Shown: piece after piece, positions 1 through 9,137 of the stretch
Layout: the number at the start of each line of letters is the position of its first letter
How positions within the stretch are numbered: the stretch's first letter is position 1
Assembly: GCA_022763285.1 (NCBI GenBank)
Contig: JALEHB010000005.1
Span: forward strand, 1-36,987
DNA length: 36,987 nt
Reading direction: 5' to 3'
From: Pseudomonadales bacterium
Lineage (GTDB): Bacteria > Pseudomonadota > Gammaproteobacteria > Pseudomonadales > Pseudohongiellaceae
Notes under the pieces: generated by a model
Seen by the model: only the letters and a program-made list of their open reading frames with translations
What the model was told of the DNA's origin: nothing
The model's database searches: none
Position numbers and translations under genes: made by a program

Positions 1-10
1 CCCGCTACCA
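1..10 (+). tRNA. 3' end of a tRNA, probably initiator tRNA-fMet (cut by window start)
   Basis: The first ten bases end in an encoded CCA and are identical to the 3' end of the tRNA-like element at 107-116. That element has an initiator-type T loop and acceptor strand. An initiator tRNA directly upstream of rimP is the usual gammaproteobacterial arrangement. Only the last part of the acceptor strand lies in the window, so the identity is inferred from the repeat and from context. Confidence 0.5.
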
Positions 11-53
11 ATCAATAATTGGTTAAACTCTCGGAGTTTGGCCGCCCGACGAT

Positions 54-116
54 TCGGGCTCGGCTGTTTATAACCCCGAGGGAAGGTCGCAGGTTCAAAT
101 CCTGCCCCCGCTACCA
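54..116 (+). pseudogene. Damaged or partial tRNA-fMet-like copy (3' half intact, 5' half missing)
   Basis: Positions 84-116 read as a proper tRNA 3' half. They show variable loop AGGTC (84-88), a 5-bp T stem (89-93 with 101-105) around loop TTCAAAT, acceptor strand CCCCGCT (106-112), discriminator A and encoded CCA. The T loop and the C-rich acceptor match initiator tRNA. Upstream, TCGGG (54-58) and CCCGA (75-79) could be an anticodon stem as in tRNA-fMet, but the loop is 16 nt instead of 7 and four extra bases (80-83) follow. No GCGGGG-like 5' acceptor strand exists upstream, so a cloverleaf cannot close. I read this as a decayed duplicate of the tRNA ending at position 10. Alternatives are a structured spacer or an assembly artefact. 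Confidence 0.45.
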
Positions 117-312
117 ATCAATCGTTTGGCTAAAACCAAACAAAGCTAAGACTTGGAAAGTGACTCAAAGAGGCCGAAGCCTGATGAGTCCGACAAGCTC
201 CATAACAGCCGCGATGGCTGATATTGGAGATTTCTGGAGTGGGCCTTGGGCCCATTTTTTGTATCTGGGGATTTTATCCTGATACTGGAGCTAACTCCGG
301 ACAAGGAGCATT
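117..312 (+). promoter_or_regulatory. Structured 5' leader of the rimP-nusA-infB operon
   Basis: The gap before rimP holds a series of hairpins. GTTTGG/CCAAAC lies at 124-129 and 136-141. A two-part hairpin pairs GACTC (162-166) with GAGTC (186-190) and has an inner AGGC/GCCT stem capped by CGAA. A second two-part hairpin pairs CTCCA (198-202) with TGGAG (225-229) and has inner AGCC/GGCT. An intrinsic terminator follows. This layout suggests transcription attenuation of the operon. A rimP leader RNA family has been proposed in gammaproteobacteria from comparative genomics, and NusA is known to regulate its own operon. Whether this leader belongs to that family was not tested. Confidence 0.5.
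238..260 (+). terminator. Intrinsic terminator / attenuator ahead of rimP
   Basis: Arms AGTGGGCC (238-245) and GGCCCATT (249-256) form an 8-bp stem (one G-T pair) with a TTG loop, and a run of six T ends at 260. It lies about 50 nt before the rimP start and downstream of the tRNA element, so it probably sets how much transcription enters the operon. Confidence 0.7.
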
Positions 313-771
313 GTGAGAAAAAGCGAAACCCTGATAGCAGAGCTGGTTGAACCCACTATCGAGGCCCTGGGCCTCCAGTTATGGGGAGTTGAACATGGCA
401 AGCAGGGTAAATTTTCTCTGCTACGAATTTATATCGACAGTGAGCAGGGCATCGGTATCGAGGACTGTGAAAAAGTCAGTCGTCAGGTTAGTGCCTTGCT
501 GGATGTCGAAGACCCGATCTCCGGTGAATACACCCTTGAGGTTTCATCGCCGGGCATCGACAGGCCGCTTTTCAGTATTGAGCAGTTCCGCATGTATGAC
601 GGTGAGCTGGTCAGTATAAGAACACGTGGCCCCATCGACGGGCGAAGAAAATTCAAGGGACGGATTACTGAAGTCACAGAAGATACTGTGATACTGGAAA
701 TTGACGGTGAGTCTTTTCAGTTGCCCCATGCAGATATCGAGAAGGCGACAGTGGTCTACCCGGAAGAGTGA
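313..771 (+). CDS. rimP: Ribosome maturation factor RimP
   Basis: RimP (152 aa) assists maturation of the 30S ribosomal subunit in the cytoplasm. The N-terminal half, with the motif 'VSSPGIDRPL' around residues 79-88, is the typical RimP core. The C-terminal half is a small SH3-like beta domain containing 'FKGRI'. Length matches the family (about 150 aa). The start is a GTG at 313 preceded by AAGGAG (303-308). It is the first gene after the attenuator leader and lies just before nusA, the standard gammaproteobacterial order, so expression is probably controlled by the terminator at 238-260. Confidence 0.95.
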   Translation: MRKSETLIAELVEPTIEALGLQLWGVEHGKQGKFSLLRIYIDSEQGIGIEDCEKVSRQVSALLDVEDPISGEYTLEVSSPGIDRPLFSIEQFRMYDGELVSIRTRGPIDGRRKFKGRITEVTEDTVILEIDGESFQLPHADIEKATVVYPEE

Positions 772-858
772 TAGACAAAAAACAGTTTCCTGGCAGTTAA
801 TAGGTGCTCCGGGCACTGAGAAATGAAACCTCAGAAACCGGAGAGTGGTGACACGATT

Positions 859-2346
859 ATGATGAGTAAAGAAATTTTAATGGTTGCGGATGCCGTCTCG
901 AATGAGAAGGGCGTTTCCCGTGATGTAATTTTCGAGGCCATTGAGTCGGCGTTGGCCACGGCCACCAAAAAGCTCTACGACGATGAGGAAATCGATTGTC
1001 GGGTAGCGATTGATCGTGATACCGGAGACTACGAGACTTTTCGGGTCTGGCATGTAGTGGACGATGAGGAGTTCGAGGAAGAAGGCTCACAATTCACACT
1101 GGAACAGGCTACAGAGAAAGATTCCGGTCTGGCCGTTGGAGATACCTGGGAAGAGAAGATCGACAATGTCGAATTCGGCCGTATCGCCGCCCAGACTGCC
1201 AAGCAGGTTATCGTGCAGAAAGTGCGCGAGGCCGAGCGCGAGATTGTCATTTCCGAGTACAAGGATCGGGTTGGTGAACTGGTTGCAGGCACCGTCAAAA
1301 AAGTCACCCGCGACAGTATTATTGTGGATCTGGGCAACAATGCTGAAGCCCTGTTGCCACGGGATCAGATGATCCCACGCGAAACTTTTCGGATGGGAGA
1401 TCGCATGCGTGCACTCCTGACGGAAGTAAGTTCTGAACAGCGAGGCCCCCAGCTTTTTCTGAGCCGCACGTCTCCGCAAATGCTGATGGAGCTGTTCAAG
1501 ATCGAAGTGCCCGAGATTTCTGAAGAAGTCATCGAGATCAAGGCCGCGGCCCGGGATCCGGGTTCACGGGCGAAGATTGTGGTCAGCACCAATGACGGTC
1601 GCATAGACCCGGTAGGCGCCTGTGTAGGTATGCGCGGCTCACGCGTTCAGGTTGTTTCCAACGAACTGGCCAATGAGCGCATTGATATCATCCTCTGGGA
1701 TGACAATCCGGCCCAGTTGGTGATCAATTCCATGGCTCCGGCTGAAGTGGCCTCTATCATCGTTGATGAGGACAGCCATACCATGGATATCGCCGTGGAA
1801 GAGGACAACCTCGCTCAGGCGATCGGTCGTAATGGTCAGAATGTTCGCTTGTCCAGCGAGTTGACTGGCTGGACCATCAACGTCATGAGTGAGGAAGACC
1901 TGGCTGCCAAGCAGCAGCAGGAGGCCAGCAACTTCATCGAAATGTTCAAAGAGAAACTGGACGTGGATGACGATGTTGCCGAGGTGCTGGTCGGTGAAGG
2001 ATTCACTTCTCTGGAAGAAATTGCCTATGTGCCTCTCGATGAAATTCTGGCGATCGACGGTTTCGATGAAGAGATTGCCAATGAATTGCGCAATCGGGCC
2101 AAGGATGCCTTGCTGACACAGGCAATTGCCTCGGAAGAAGACTTGTCGTCAGCCAATATCGCCGACGACCTGCTCAATATGGAAGGCATGGATGACACTT
2201 TGGCACTTGCGCTGTCCAAGAAAGGTATTCTTTCCATGGAAGACCTTGCCGAGCAATCTATCGATGAACTGATGGATATTGAAAACATGGAAGAAGAACG
2301 TGCAGGAAAGCTGATTATGACGGCGAGGGCTCCCTGGTTCGAATAG
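859..2346 (+). CDS. nusA: Transcription termination/antitermination factor NusA
   Basis: NusA binds RNA polymerase and modulates pausing, termination and antitermination. The protein opens with '[18 protein letters not shown]', the usual NusA beginning. An N-terminal polymerase-binding domain is followed by an S1 domain (about 135-200), two KH domains (to about 345) and two acidic C-terminal repeats (about 365-495), the gammaproteobacterial form. From the ATG at 859 the length is 495 aa, equal to the usual size. An in-frame ATG at 823 would add 12 residues unlike family N-termini and has no better ribosome-binding site, so I prefer 859 (862 is also possible). Autoregulation through the leader is likely by analogy. 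Confidence 0.96.
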   Translation: MMSKEILMVADAVSNEKGVSRDVIFEAIESALATATKKLYDDEEIDCRVAIDRDTGDYETFRVWHVVDDEEFEEEGSQFTLEQATEKDSGLAVGDTWEEKIDNVEFGRIAAQTAKQVIVQKVREAEREIVISEYKDRVGELVAGTVKKVTRDSIIVDLGNNAEALLPRDQMIPRETFRMGDRMRALLTEVSSEQRGPQLFLSRTSPQMLMELFKIEVPEISEEVIEIKAAARDPGSRAKIVVSTNDGRIDPVGACVGMRGSRVQVVSNELANERIDIILWDDNPAQLVINSMAPAEVASIIVDEDSHTMDIAVEEDNLAQAIGRNGQNVRLSSELTGWTINVMSEEDLAAKQQQEASNFIEMFKEKLDVDDDVAEVLVGEGFTSLEEIAYVPLDEILAIDGFDEEIANELRNRAKDALLTQAIASEEDLSSANIADDLLNMEGMDDTLALALSKKGILSMEDLAEQSIDELMDIENMEEERAGKLIMTARAPWFE

Positions 2347-2443
2347 GAATTCGGCGTTCTGGTTTGTTCCATCAAATACAAACCTGTCGAATCCAGAGCA
2401 AACGAAATTAACCAGGGTAGCAGCCGTAAACGGGAGTTATTGA

Positions 2444-5002
2444 ATGGCAGATGCAACAGTCAGTGAACTGGCGAAAGTTGTCGGAGTTACAGAGGAAAAA
2501 TTACTGTCTCAGATTAAAGAGGCAGGGCTACCGCACACCAAGCCGGATGACCTGATTTCAAACGAAGACAAGAATACGCTTCTGGTCTTTCTGCGAAGCA
2601 GTCACGGTGGTGATGCGTCGTCTACTGCACCCAAGAAAATCACTCTGAAGCGTAAGACACTTGGCACGTTAAAATCCGCCTCGACTACTGGTCGGGGCAA
2701 GACAGTCAATGTGGAAGTGCGCAAGAAGCGCACTTATGTGAAGCGTACTGCTCAGCCTCCAGAGCCGGAACCACAAGCGCCGGAAGAAGAAATCGAAGAG
2801 CCGGTAGAAGCAGCGACCGAAGAGGCAGTGAGCTCTGAAGTTGAGGCCGGGGCGACTCAGGATAGTCCTGAGGAAGCAGTTGCGGCTGAAGAACAGGAAG
2901 CAGCTGAAGGCGGTGCTGAGGCCGAAGACAAGTCTGCCGATGCTGAGCCCGAGGTTCCGCCGGAAGAGTTGGAGGCGGCTCGTGCTGCCAAGGCGGCTGC
3001 AGCCAAGCGCAAGCATCAGAAAGAACAGGACGAAGAAGAGAAGAAAAAGAAGAAGTCCCAGCACCTGCGTAACAAGCAGAAGGCTCAACAGGGTCCCAAA
3101 CGACAGGCCAAAACTCTGCATGCTAATGATGATTTCGTACTGGAAGGCGACGACTACGACGAAATGGGTGGTCGGGGCCGACGTGGTGGCCGCAAAGGCA
3201 AACGCCACTCACAGCATGGTTTTGAGAAGCCCACCGAGTTCATCTCCCGTGAGATCAAGATCGGTGAAACCAACCCGGTTTCCGAGTTGGCTCAAAAAAT
3301 GTCCATCAAGGGTGCTGAGGTCATCAAGGTGCTCTTCAATATGGGCGTGATGGCCACCATCAATCAGGTGCTGGATCAGGACACTGCCACCCTGGTGGTG
3401 GAAGAGATGGGCCACAAGGCGAAATTTGTTTCCGAAGATGCGATTGAGGAACAACTGGCCGAGACTCTCGCCGCCCAGGTCGGCAAGGACGAGATTACCC
3501 GGGCACCGGTGGTGACCGTGATGGGTCATGTTGACCACGGTAAAACCTCTTTGCTGGACTATATTCGCAAGGCATCAGTAGCTTCAGGCGAAGCTGGCGG
3601 CATTACCCAGCATATCGGTGCCTACCATGTGAATACCGAGCATGGCATGGTCAGTTTCCTCGATACCCCGGGTCACGCGGCATTTACTGCCATGCGCTCC
3701 CGCGGTGCCAAGGCGACAGACGTAATTGTGCTGGTGGTCGCCGCCGACGATGGCGTCAAGCCGCAGACCGAAGAAGCCGTGCAGCATGCCAAGGCTGCCG
3801 GTGTACCCATGGTTGTTGCGATCAACAAGATCGACAAGGAAGGCGTCGATCCGGATCGCGTCAAGAACGAATTATCTGCCATGGAAGTGATTCCCGAAGA
3901 TTGGGGTGGTGATACTCAATTCATCGAAGTGTCAGCTATTACCGGTCAGGGCATAGAAGCCCTGCTGGAGGCGATTCTGCTGCAAGCTGAATTGCTTGAA
4001 CTGAAGGCTTACACCGACGTTCCCGGACAGGGCGTGGTAATCGAATCCCGACTCGACAAGGGGCGTGGTTCTGTGGCCTCGGTGCTGGTACAGAACGGTA
4101 CCTTGCGGGCTGGTGATACTGTGTTGGCGGGCCATGAGTATGGTCGCGTCCGCGCTCTGGTGGACGAAAACGGTCAGCAAGTGAAGTCGGCCGGCCCCTC
4201 TATCCCGGTAGAGATTCTGGGCCTGAATGGTGTACCCGAAGCCGGCGATGAATTCGTTGTGGTGGCGGATGAGAAGAAAGCCCGTGAGGTCTCCGAGTTT
4301 CGTCAGGTTCGCCACAAGGACAACCTGCAGGCAATGCAGCAGAAAGATCTGGTGGAGAACATGTTCTCCGGCATCGGCAAGGACGAGAAGAGTATTTTCA
4401 ATGTCATTCTCAAGGCCGATGTGCGCGGCTCTCTGGAAGCCATTATCGGTTCACTGCAGAAACTGAATACCGATGAGGTCGAGGTCAATGTGATTGCCTC
4501 CGGCGTGGGCGGTATTTCTGAGACAGACGCCCACCTGGCTGCGACATCCAGGGCCATGGTTATTGGATTTAACGTGCGTGCCGACAAGGCTGCCAAGGAT
4601 ATTATTGAGAACGAGAACCTGCAGTTGCGCTACTACAATGTCATCTATGATGTTGTGGATGATGCCAAGGTCATCATGAGTGGCATGCTGGCACCGGAAA
4701 TTCGCGAAGAGATTGTTGGTATCGCGGAAGTACGGGATGTGTTCAATTCACCGAAGTTCGGCCAGATCGCCGGCTCCATGGTGATAGAAGGCACAGTCTA
4801 TCGCAGCAAGCCAATTCGCGTACTGCGTGACAATGTGGTGATCTACGAAGGCGAACTGGAGTCTCTGCGTCGCTTCAAGGACGATGCCAATGAAGTGCGA
4901 AACGGCATGGAATGCGGTATCGGTGTGCGCAACTACAACGATGTGCGCGTTGGCGACAAGATCGAAGTCTACGAGAAGACTGAGGTAGCGCGAAGCCTGT
5001 AA
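2444..5002 (+). CDS. infB: Translation initiation factor IF-2
   Basis: IF-2 is the GTPase that positions initiator tRNA on the 30S subunit. The 852-aa protein has an N-terminal IF2-N helical domain (about 1-50), a long Ala/Glu/Lys-rich low-complexity linker (about 90-260), a second IF2-N domain (about 275-330) and the GTPase domain. G1 is GHVDHGKT at 361-368, the G3 motif is 'DTPGH', and the NKxD motif NKID is at 461-464. The EF-Tu-like domain 2, domain 3 and the C-terminal initiator-tRNA-binding domain follow. GGGAG (2432-2436) lies 7 nt before the ATG. Internal starts giving shorter isoforms occur in other species, but I see no decisive one here. Confidence 0.97.
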   Translation: MADATVSELAKVVGVTEEKLLSQIKEAGLPHTKPDDLISNEDKNTLLVFLRSSHGGDASSTAPKKITLKRKTLGTLKSASTTGRGKTVNVEVRKKRTYVKRTAQPPEPEPQAPEEEIEEPVEAATEEAVSSEVEAGATQDSPEEAVAAEEQEAAEGGAEAEDKSADAEPEVPPEELEAARAAKAAAAKRKHQKEQDEEEKKKKKSQHLRNKQKAQQGPKRQAKTLHANDDFVLEGDDYDEMGGRGRRGGRKGKRHSQHGFEKPTEFISREIKIGETNPVSELAQKMSIKGAEVIKVLFNMGVMATINQVLDQDTATLVVEEMGHKAKFVSEDAIEEQLAETLAAQVGKDEITRAPVVTVMGHVDHGKTSLLDYIRKASVASGEAGGITQHIGAYHVNTEHGMVSFLDTPGHAAFTAMRSRGAKATDVIVLVVAADDGVKPQTEEAVQHAKAAGVPMVVAINKIDKEGVDPDRVKNELSAMEVIPEDWGGDTQFIEVSAITGQGIEALLEAILLQAELLELKAYTDVPGQGVVIESRLDKGRGSVASVLVQNGTLRAGDTVLAGHEYGRVRALVDENGQQVKSAGPSIPVEILGLNGVPEAGDEFVVVADEKKAREVSEFRQVRHKDNLQAMQQKDLVENMFSGIGKDEKSIFNVILKADVRGSLEAIIGSLQKLNTDEVEVNVIASGVGGISETDAHLAATSRAMVIGFNVRADKAAKDIIENENLQLRYYNVIYDVVDDAKVIMSGMLAPEIREEIVGIAEVRDVFNSPKFGQIAGSMVIEGTVYRSKPIRVLRDNVVIYEGELESLRRFKDDANEVRNGMECGIGVRNYNDVRVGDKIEVYEKTEVARSL

Positions 5003-5028
5003 AGCCAGGTCAGGGCCGGAACGTCACT

Positions 5029-5469
5029 ATGAGCGATGCATCATCCAGGGTTCAGCGGGTCGCTGATCAGATCCAGAGGGATCTGGCGACCCTGATTCAG
5101 ATGGAAATTAATGACCCGCGGGTGGGCATGGTTTCCGTGACCGGAGTTGATGTGAGCCGTGATCTTGCCCATGCCAAGGTCTATGTCACGGTAATGAACA
5201 GTCTGACTGATGACCACGAGGTGAATGATTCCACCCTGTCCGAGCCAGGCGATCTGGACAAACTGGAAATTGAAGACAACCTGAAGGCTCTGAACAAGGC
5301 CGCCGGTTATCTTCGCAGTTTGTTGGCGAAGCGATTGAATACGCGTTCGGTACCGAAGCTGCAGTTTCATTACGATGCCAGCATTGAGCGTGGCCAACGC
5401 CTGTCGAGTCTGATTGACAATGCGCTCGCGGCTGACCGTAAACAGCATGGCGATGACAGTGAAGACTGA
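5029..5469 (+). CDS. rbfA: Ribosome-binding factor A (RbfA)
   Basis: RbfA is a KH-fold cold-shock factor that binds 16S rRNA during late 30S maturation. Family features include 'RVADQIQRDLATLIQ' near the N-terminus, 'NDPRVGMVSVTGVDVSRDLAHAKVYV', here given in parts as NDPRVG then SRDLAHAKVYV, and 'GYLRSLLAKRL' later. It is 146 aa, slightly long. The segment between the AKVYV strand and the GYLRS helix carries an extra acidic stretch of about 15-17 residues (around 62-80) compared with the E. coli protein as I remember it. It starts 26 nt after the infB stop with a weak GGA ribosome-binding site. Confidence 0.94.
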   Translation: MSDASSRVQRVADQIQRDLATLIQMEINDPRVGMVSVTGVDVSRDLAHAKVYVTVMNSLTDDHEVNDSTLSEPGDLDKLEIEDNLKALNKAAGYLRSLLAKRLNTRSVPKLQFHYDASIERGQRLSSLIDNALAADRKQHGDDSED

Positions 5470-5504
5470 TCCGGGTTTCGGTTCGGCTAACAGGCAAGAG
5501 TGAT

Positions 5505-6434
5505 TTGGCCAGGCGCAGGGGTAGACAAAAAGGCAGAAGTATTGACGGCATTGTCGTGCTCGACAAGGCCAGTGGACTGAGTTCCAATGCTGCCCTGCAG
5601 GAAGTGAAGCGCTTGTATGAAGCCCGCAAGGCAGGGCACACAGGCAGTCTTGATCCCCTGGCTACTGGCGTATTGCCACTGTGTTTGGGAGAGGCGACGA
5701 AAATGTCGCAGTTCCTGCTGGATTCGGACAAGGGCTACCGGACGCGCATAAAGCTGGGAGTCAGAACCAGCAGCGGTGATAGCGAAGGCGAAGTGATCGA
5801 GCATCACGACAGCATTGGTGTAAGCCGGGAACAGATTGAATCGGCGCTGGAGAATTTTCGCGGTGAGATTGAGCAATTACCGCCGATGTATTCAGCCCTG
5901 AAGAAAGACGGTGTGCCGCTTTACAAGCTGGCACGCCAAGGCAAGACAGTAGAGCGCGAACCGCGACAGGTCAGCATCTACAGTATCGAGCTCACGGCCT
6001 TCATCGATGATGAGCTGGAGCTGGAGATCGAGTGCAGCAAGGGCACCTATATTCGGGCCATTGCTGATGACCTGGGTCAGGCTCTGGGATGCGGTGCCCA
6101 TGTAGTGGCTTTGCACAGGACCAGAGCCGGCAGTTTTACAGACAAAGACAGTATCAAGTTCGATGAACTGATACAGGAAAAGGAAGCCAATGGACTTGAG
6201 GGCCTGGACCGATTGCTGTGTCCCATGGACATGGCAGTTGCGAACCTGCCACAGGTAAGGCTTCCGGAAATTACCGCCAGTCAGGTCAAGCACGGACAGG
6301 CAGTATTGGTACGACATCTACCGGCAGAAGGGCTGGTACGGTTGTACGAAGAAGAGCAATTTATTGGCATCGGCGTCATCGACGAAGATGGTAAGGTTGC
6401 TCCAAAACGTTTGGTTGTCAACGCCGACCAGTGA
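5505..6434 (+). CDS. truB: tRNA pseudouridine(55) synthase TruB
   Basis: TruB converts uridine 55 in the T loop of tRNAs to pseudouridine. The catalytic motif 'GHTGSLDPLATGVLPL' carries the catalytic aspartate at residue 50, close to Asp48 of the E. coli enzyme. The tRNA-binding segment 'SKGTYIRAIADDLG' and a C-terminal PUA-like end ('VAPKRLVV') are present. The protein is 309 aa. The start is a TTG at 5505, giving MARRRGRQKGRSIDG, which resembles the basic N-terminus of other TruB proteins; the ribosome-binding site (AAGAG, 5496-5500) is weak. It lies 35 nt after rbfA, the usual partner. Confidence 0.95.
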   Translation: MARRRGRQKGRSIDGIVVLDKASGLSSNAALQEVKRLYEARKAGHTGSLDPLATGVLPLCLGEATKMSQFLLDSDKGYRTRIKLGVRTSSGDSEGEVIEHHDSIGVSREQIESALENFRGEIEQLPPMYSALKKDGVPLYKLARQGKTVEREPRQVSIYSIELTAFIDDELELEIECSKGTYIRAIADDLGQALGCGAHVVALHRTRAGSFTDKDSIKFDELIQEKEANGLEGLDRLLCPMDMAVANLPQVRLPEITASQVKHGQAVLVRHLPAEGLVRLYEEEQFIGIGVIDEDGKVAPKRLVVNADQ

Positions 6435-6588
6435 GGTCCGGGCAACCAGATTTTATTAACCAGGACTGATTCAGGTAACTATCAATATGCGTGGTTATTC
6501 TGATTTATAAGGAAGTTGAATTCGTCTGACAGTTTCGTAATGAAGATGTCATGTCGAATTGTTTAACTGCATATTTGGAGAAACGAAA

Positions 6589-6858
6589 ATGGCTTTATCG
6601 GCTGAACGTAAAGAAGAGATCATTAAAGAGTACGCACAAGGCGAAGGTGATACCGGTTCCCCCGAGGTTCAGGTAGCACTGCTGACTGCCAACATTAATG
6701 ATCTGCAGTCCCATTTCAAAGAGCATATTCATGATCACCACTCACGTCGCGGTCTGATCCGCATGGTGAACAGCAGAAGAAAGCTCCTTGATTACCTCAA
6801 GCGCAAAAATGTCGAGAGATATGCCTCGCTGATCAAGCGACTTGGGCTGCGTCGATAA
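6589..6858 (+). CDS. rpsO: 30S ribosomal protein S15
   Basis: S15 binds the 16S rRNA central domain early in 30S assembly. The 89-aa length is exactly that of the family, and conserved segments '[14 protein letters not shown]' and '[20 protein letters not shown]' are present. The start is the ATG at 6589, preceded by TTGGAG (6575-6580). An upstream in-frame ATG at 6559 would add ten non-homologous residues and is rejected. It lies 154 nt after truB, a gap that may hold its own promoter and, as in E. coli, autogenous control by S15, though I could not identify the operator structure with certainty. Confidence 0.97.
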   Translation: MALSAERKEEIIKEYAQGEGDTGSPEVQVALLTANINDLQSHFKEHIHDHHSRRGLIRMVNSRRKLLDYLKRKNVERYASLIKRLGLRR

Positions 6859-6878
6859 GAGTAAATTAAAGTAGATGG

Positions 6879-6910
6879 GCGGGCACCCGATGCAGGAATT
6901 TGGTGCCCGC
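6879..6910 (+). promoter_or_regulatory. Intercistronic hairpin between rpsO and pnp (probable RNase III processing site)
   Basis: GCGGGCACC (6879-6887) pairs perfectly with GGTGCCCGC (6902-6910) around a 14-nt loop. No T run follows, so it is not a complete intrinsic terminator. In E. coli the pnp leader forms a stem cut by RNase III, after which PNPase represses its own mRNA. The position of this stem suggests the same role, by inference. Confidence 0.55.
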
Positions 6911-6934
6911 TGAGGAATGATTAGGAAATAAAAT

Positions 6935-9052
6935 ATGTTTAATCCAGTAAGCAAGACTTTCCAGTATGGCGATCAAGAAGTCACATTGGAGACTGGCAAA
7001 ATTGCAAGACAAGCGACTGGAGCCGTTGTTGTCACCCAGGGTGATACCAAGGTGCTGGCAACTGTTGTAGGAAGAAAACAGGCAAACCCCGGTCAGGACT
7101 TTTTCCCCCTGACTGTAAACTATCAGGAAAAGACCTATGCTGCGGGCAAGATCCCCGGTGGTTTTTTCAAACGGGAAGGTCGTCCGACTGAAAAGGAAAC
7201 ACTGACTTCCCGTCTGATCGACCGTCCCATTCGTCCCTTGTTCCCGAAGGGTTTCATGAATGAGGTACAGGTTATCTGTACAGTAATTTCCGGCGGCAAG
7301 GACACCGATCCCGATATCGCTGCCATGATTGGCGCCTCAGCGGCGCTGGCCATCTCCGGTATTCCCTTTGCTGAACCCATTGGCTGTGCCCGGGTCGGTT
7401 ACGACAATGAAAAGGGATACATCCTCAACCCTGACTATGAGACGCTGGAGTCTTCCGAGCTGGACATGGTTGTGGCCGGTACCCAGTCCGCGGTACTGAT
7501 GGTGGAATCAGAGGCCAAGCAGCTCTCTGAAGACCAGATGCTGGGAGCGGTATTGTTCGCTCACCAGGAGATGCAGGTGGTTATCAATGCCATCAATGAG
7601 CTGAAAGCCGAGGCTGGCAAGCCGGCCTGGGACTGGCAGCCTGCGGAAGAAAATACTTCCCTGAAGGACAGGGTCGCCGCGGAATTTGCCGCTCAGGTCA
7701 CCGAGGCCTATCAGATTTCCGACAAGATGCAGCGTTATGACGCCATCGGCGAAATCAAGGCCAAGGCTATCGAGACGCTGGCCGACGAAGAGGCTGGCAT
7801 CAGCGAAGGTGATGTTGCGGAAGTTTTCTCTGCTTTGGAGAAGAGCACAGTTCGTAACCGTATCCTCGACGGCAATCCCCGCATCGACGGCCGCGACACC
7901 AAGACTGTCCGTGCCATCGAAGTGGAAACCGGCGTATTGCCCAAGGCTCATGGTTCCGCCTTGTTTACCCGTGGCGAAACCCAGGCTCTGGTGGTGACCA
8001 CTCTCGGCCCGCTGCGTGAAGCGCAGTTGATCGAAGGTCTGGATGGCACCAACAAGGACGGCTTCATGTTGCATTACAACTTCCCGCCATACTCTGTCGG
8101 TGAAGCGGGCTTCATGGGTGGCCCCAAGCGCCGTGAGATCGGCCATGGTCGTCTTGCCAAGCGCGGCGTCATGGCGGTCATGCCCAAGGAAGAAGATTTC
8201 CCCTATGCCATTCGTGTGGTTTCTGAGATTACTGAATCCAATGGTTCCAGCTCCATGGCCAGTGTCTGTGGTTCCTCACTGGCGCTGATGGATGCGGGTG
8301 TGCCCGTGTCTGCACCGGTAGCTGGTATTGCCATGGGGCTGATCAAGGAAGGTGAGCGCTTTGCGGTGCTGACCGACATCCTGGGTGATGAGGATCACCT
8401 GGGCGACATGGACTTCAAGGTGGCCGGCACTTCCAACGGCGTAACTGCCCTGCAGATGGATATCAAGATCCAGGGTATTACCGAAGAGATCATGGAAATC
8501 GCTCTGGAGCAGGCCCATGCCGCGCGCCAGCATATTCTCGGCGAAATGAGCAAGGCCATCTCCGAGGCCCGTGCTGATGTTTCCGAGAATGCACCTTCCA
8601 TGGCCATGCTGAAGATTGACCCGGACAAGATCCGTGATGTGATCGGTAAGGGTGGTGCTGTCATCCGCGGTATTACCGAGGATACCGGCGCCTCTGTCGA
8701 CATCGATGACGATGGCAATGTCCGTATCTACGGCGAAGATGCGGCCTCACGCGATGCCGCTGTGGCAGCTGTAGAGGCCATCACGGCCGAAGCTGAAGTG
8801 GGTCGACTCTATACCGGCAAGGTTGCCCGTATCGTTGACTTCGGTGCCTTTGTCACTATCCTGCCCGGCAAGGACGGCCTTGTGCATATTTCACAGATCT
8901 CCAAGGATCGTGTTGAAGATGTGAACGAGTACCTGACTGAAGGCCAGGAAGTGCTGGTGAAATGCACAGACCTGGATGCCCGTGGTCGCATCAAGCTGAG
9001 CATGAAGGAAATCACCGACGAAGAAAAAGCAGAACACGCTGAAGCTGAGTAA
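6935..9052 (+). CDS. pnp: Polyribonucleotide nucleotidyltransferase (PNPase)
   Basis: PNPase degrades RNA 3' to 5' with phosphate and is part of the RNA degradosome. The 705-aa protein has two RNase PH-like domains (about 10-230 and 310-540) joined by a helical linker. A KH domain follows ('[20 protein letters not shown]', about 570-590), then an S1 domain (about 620-690, '[20 protein letters not shown]'). Length is close to the E. coli protein (711 aa). AGGA (6923-6926) precedes the ATG. It is the last gene of the operon and is followed by a strong terminator. Autoregulation through the upstream hairpin is likely by analogy. Confidence 0.97.
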   Translation: MFNPVSKTFQYGDQEVTLETGKIARQATGAVVVTQGDTKVLATVVGRKQANPGQDFFPLTVNYQEKTYAAGKIPGGFFKREGRPTEKETLTSRLIDRPIRPLFPKGFMNEVQVICTVISGGKDTDPDIAAMIGASAALAISGIPFAEPIGCARVGYDNEKGYILNPDYETLESSELDMVVAGTQSAVLMVESEAKQLSEDQMLGAVLFAHQEMQVVINAINELKAEAGKPAWDWQPAEENTSLKDRVAAEFAAQVTEAYQISDKMQRYDAIGEIKAKAIETLADEEAGISEGDVAEVFSALEKSTVRNRILDGNPRIDGRDTKTVRAIEVETGVLPKAHGSALFTRGETQALVVTTLGPLREAQLIEGLDGTNKDGFMLHYNFPPYSVGEAGFMGGPKRREIGHGRLAKRGVMAVMPKEEDFPYAIRVVSEITESNGSSSMASVCGSSLALMDAGVPVSAPVAGIAMGLIKEGERFAVLTDILGDEDHLGDMDFKVAGTSNGVTALQMDIKIQGITEEIMEIALEQAHAARQHILGEMSKAISEARADVSENAPSMAMLKIDPDKIRDVIGKGGAVIRGITEDTGASVDIDDDGNVRIYGEDAASRDAAVAAVEAITAEAEVGRLYTGKVARIVDFGAFVTILPGKDGLVHISQISKDRVEDVNEYLTEGQEVLVKCTDLDARGRIKLSMKEITDEEKAEHAEAE

Positions 9053-9071
9053 GCTTGTTTCGCTGAGCAAT

Positions 9072-9112
9072 AAAAAGCCCCGGGCCTGTTACAGGTTCCG
9101 GGGCTTTTTTAT
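9072..9112. terminator. Bidirectional terminator between pnp and the convergent AraC-type gene
   Basis: AAAAAGCCCCGG (9072-9083) pairs with CCGGGGCTTTTT (9098-9109). The loop holds an inner CCTG/CAGG stem. A and T runs flank both sides, so it can end pnp (plus) and the minus-strand regulator. Confidence 0.9.
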
Positions 9113-9137
9113 TTGTCTTGTGTTTTCGCTTTTAGGT

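Larger units (their letters stand above)
1..122 (+). repeat. 16-nt direct repeat, copies at 1-16 and 107-122
   Basis: CCCGCTACCAATCAAT occurs at 1-16 and again at 107-122. It covers the tRNA 3' end plus six bases beyond the CCA. The left copy is cut by the window edge, so the full repeat may be longer. Because the repeat runs past the CCA into flanking DNA, it points to duplication of a tRNA-plus-spacer unit of about 106 nt rather than convergence of tRNA ends. Confidence 0.85.

Noticed and set aside
1-122. Direct repeat at a tRNA 3' end as att sites of an integrated element
   Set aside because: The repeats are only 106 nt apart with no integrase or cargo between, and they run past the CCA, which fits a tandem duplication better.
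181-205. CTGATGAGTCC at 181-191, which resembles a hammerhead ribozyme core
   Set aside because: The needed GGAC-GAAA partner does not follow and the cleavage-site stem is absent. The GAGTC part is explained by the hairpin with GACTC at 162-166.
823-858. Upstream start giving NusA 12 extra residues
   Set aside because: From 859 the protein has exactly the usual 495 residues and the typical N-terminus. The extension is not NusA-like and gains no better ribosome-binding site.
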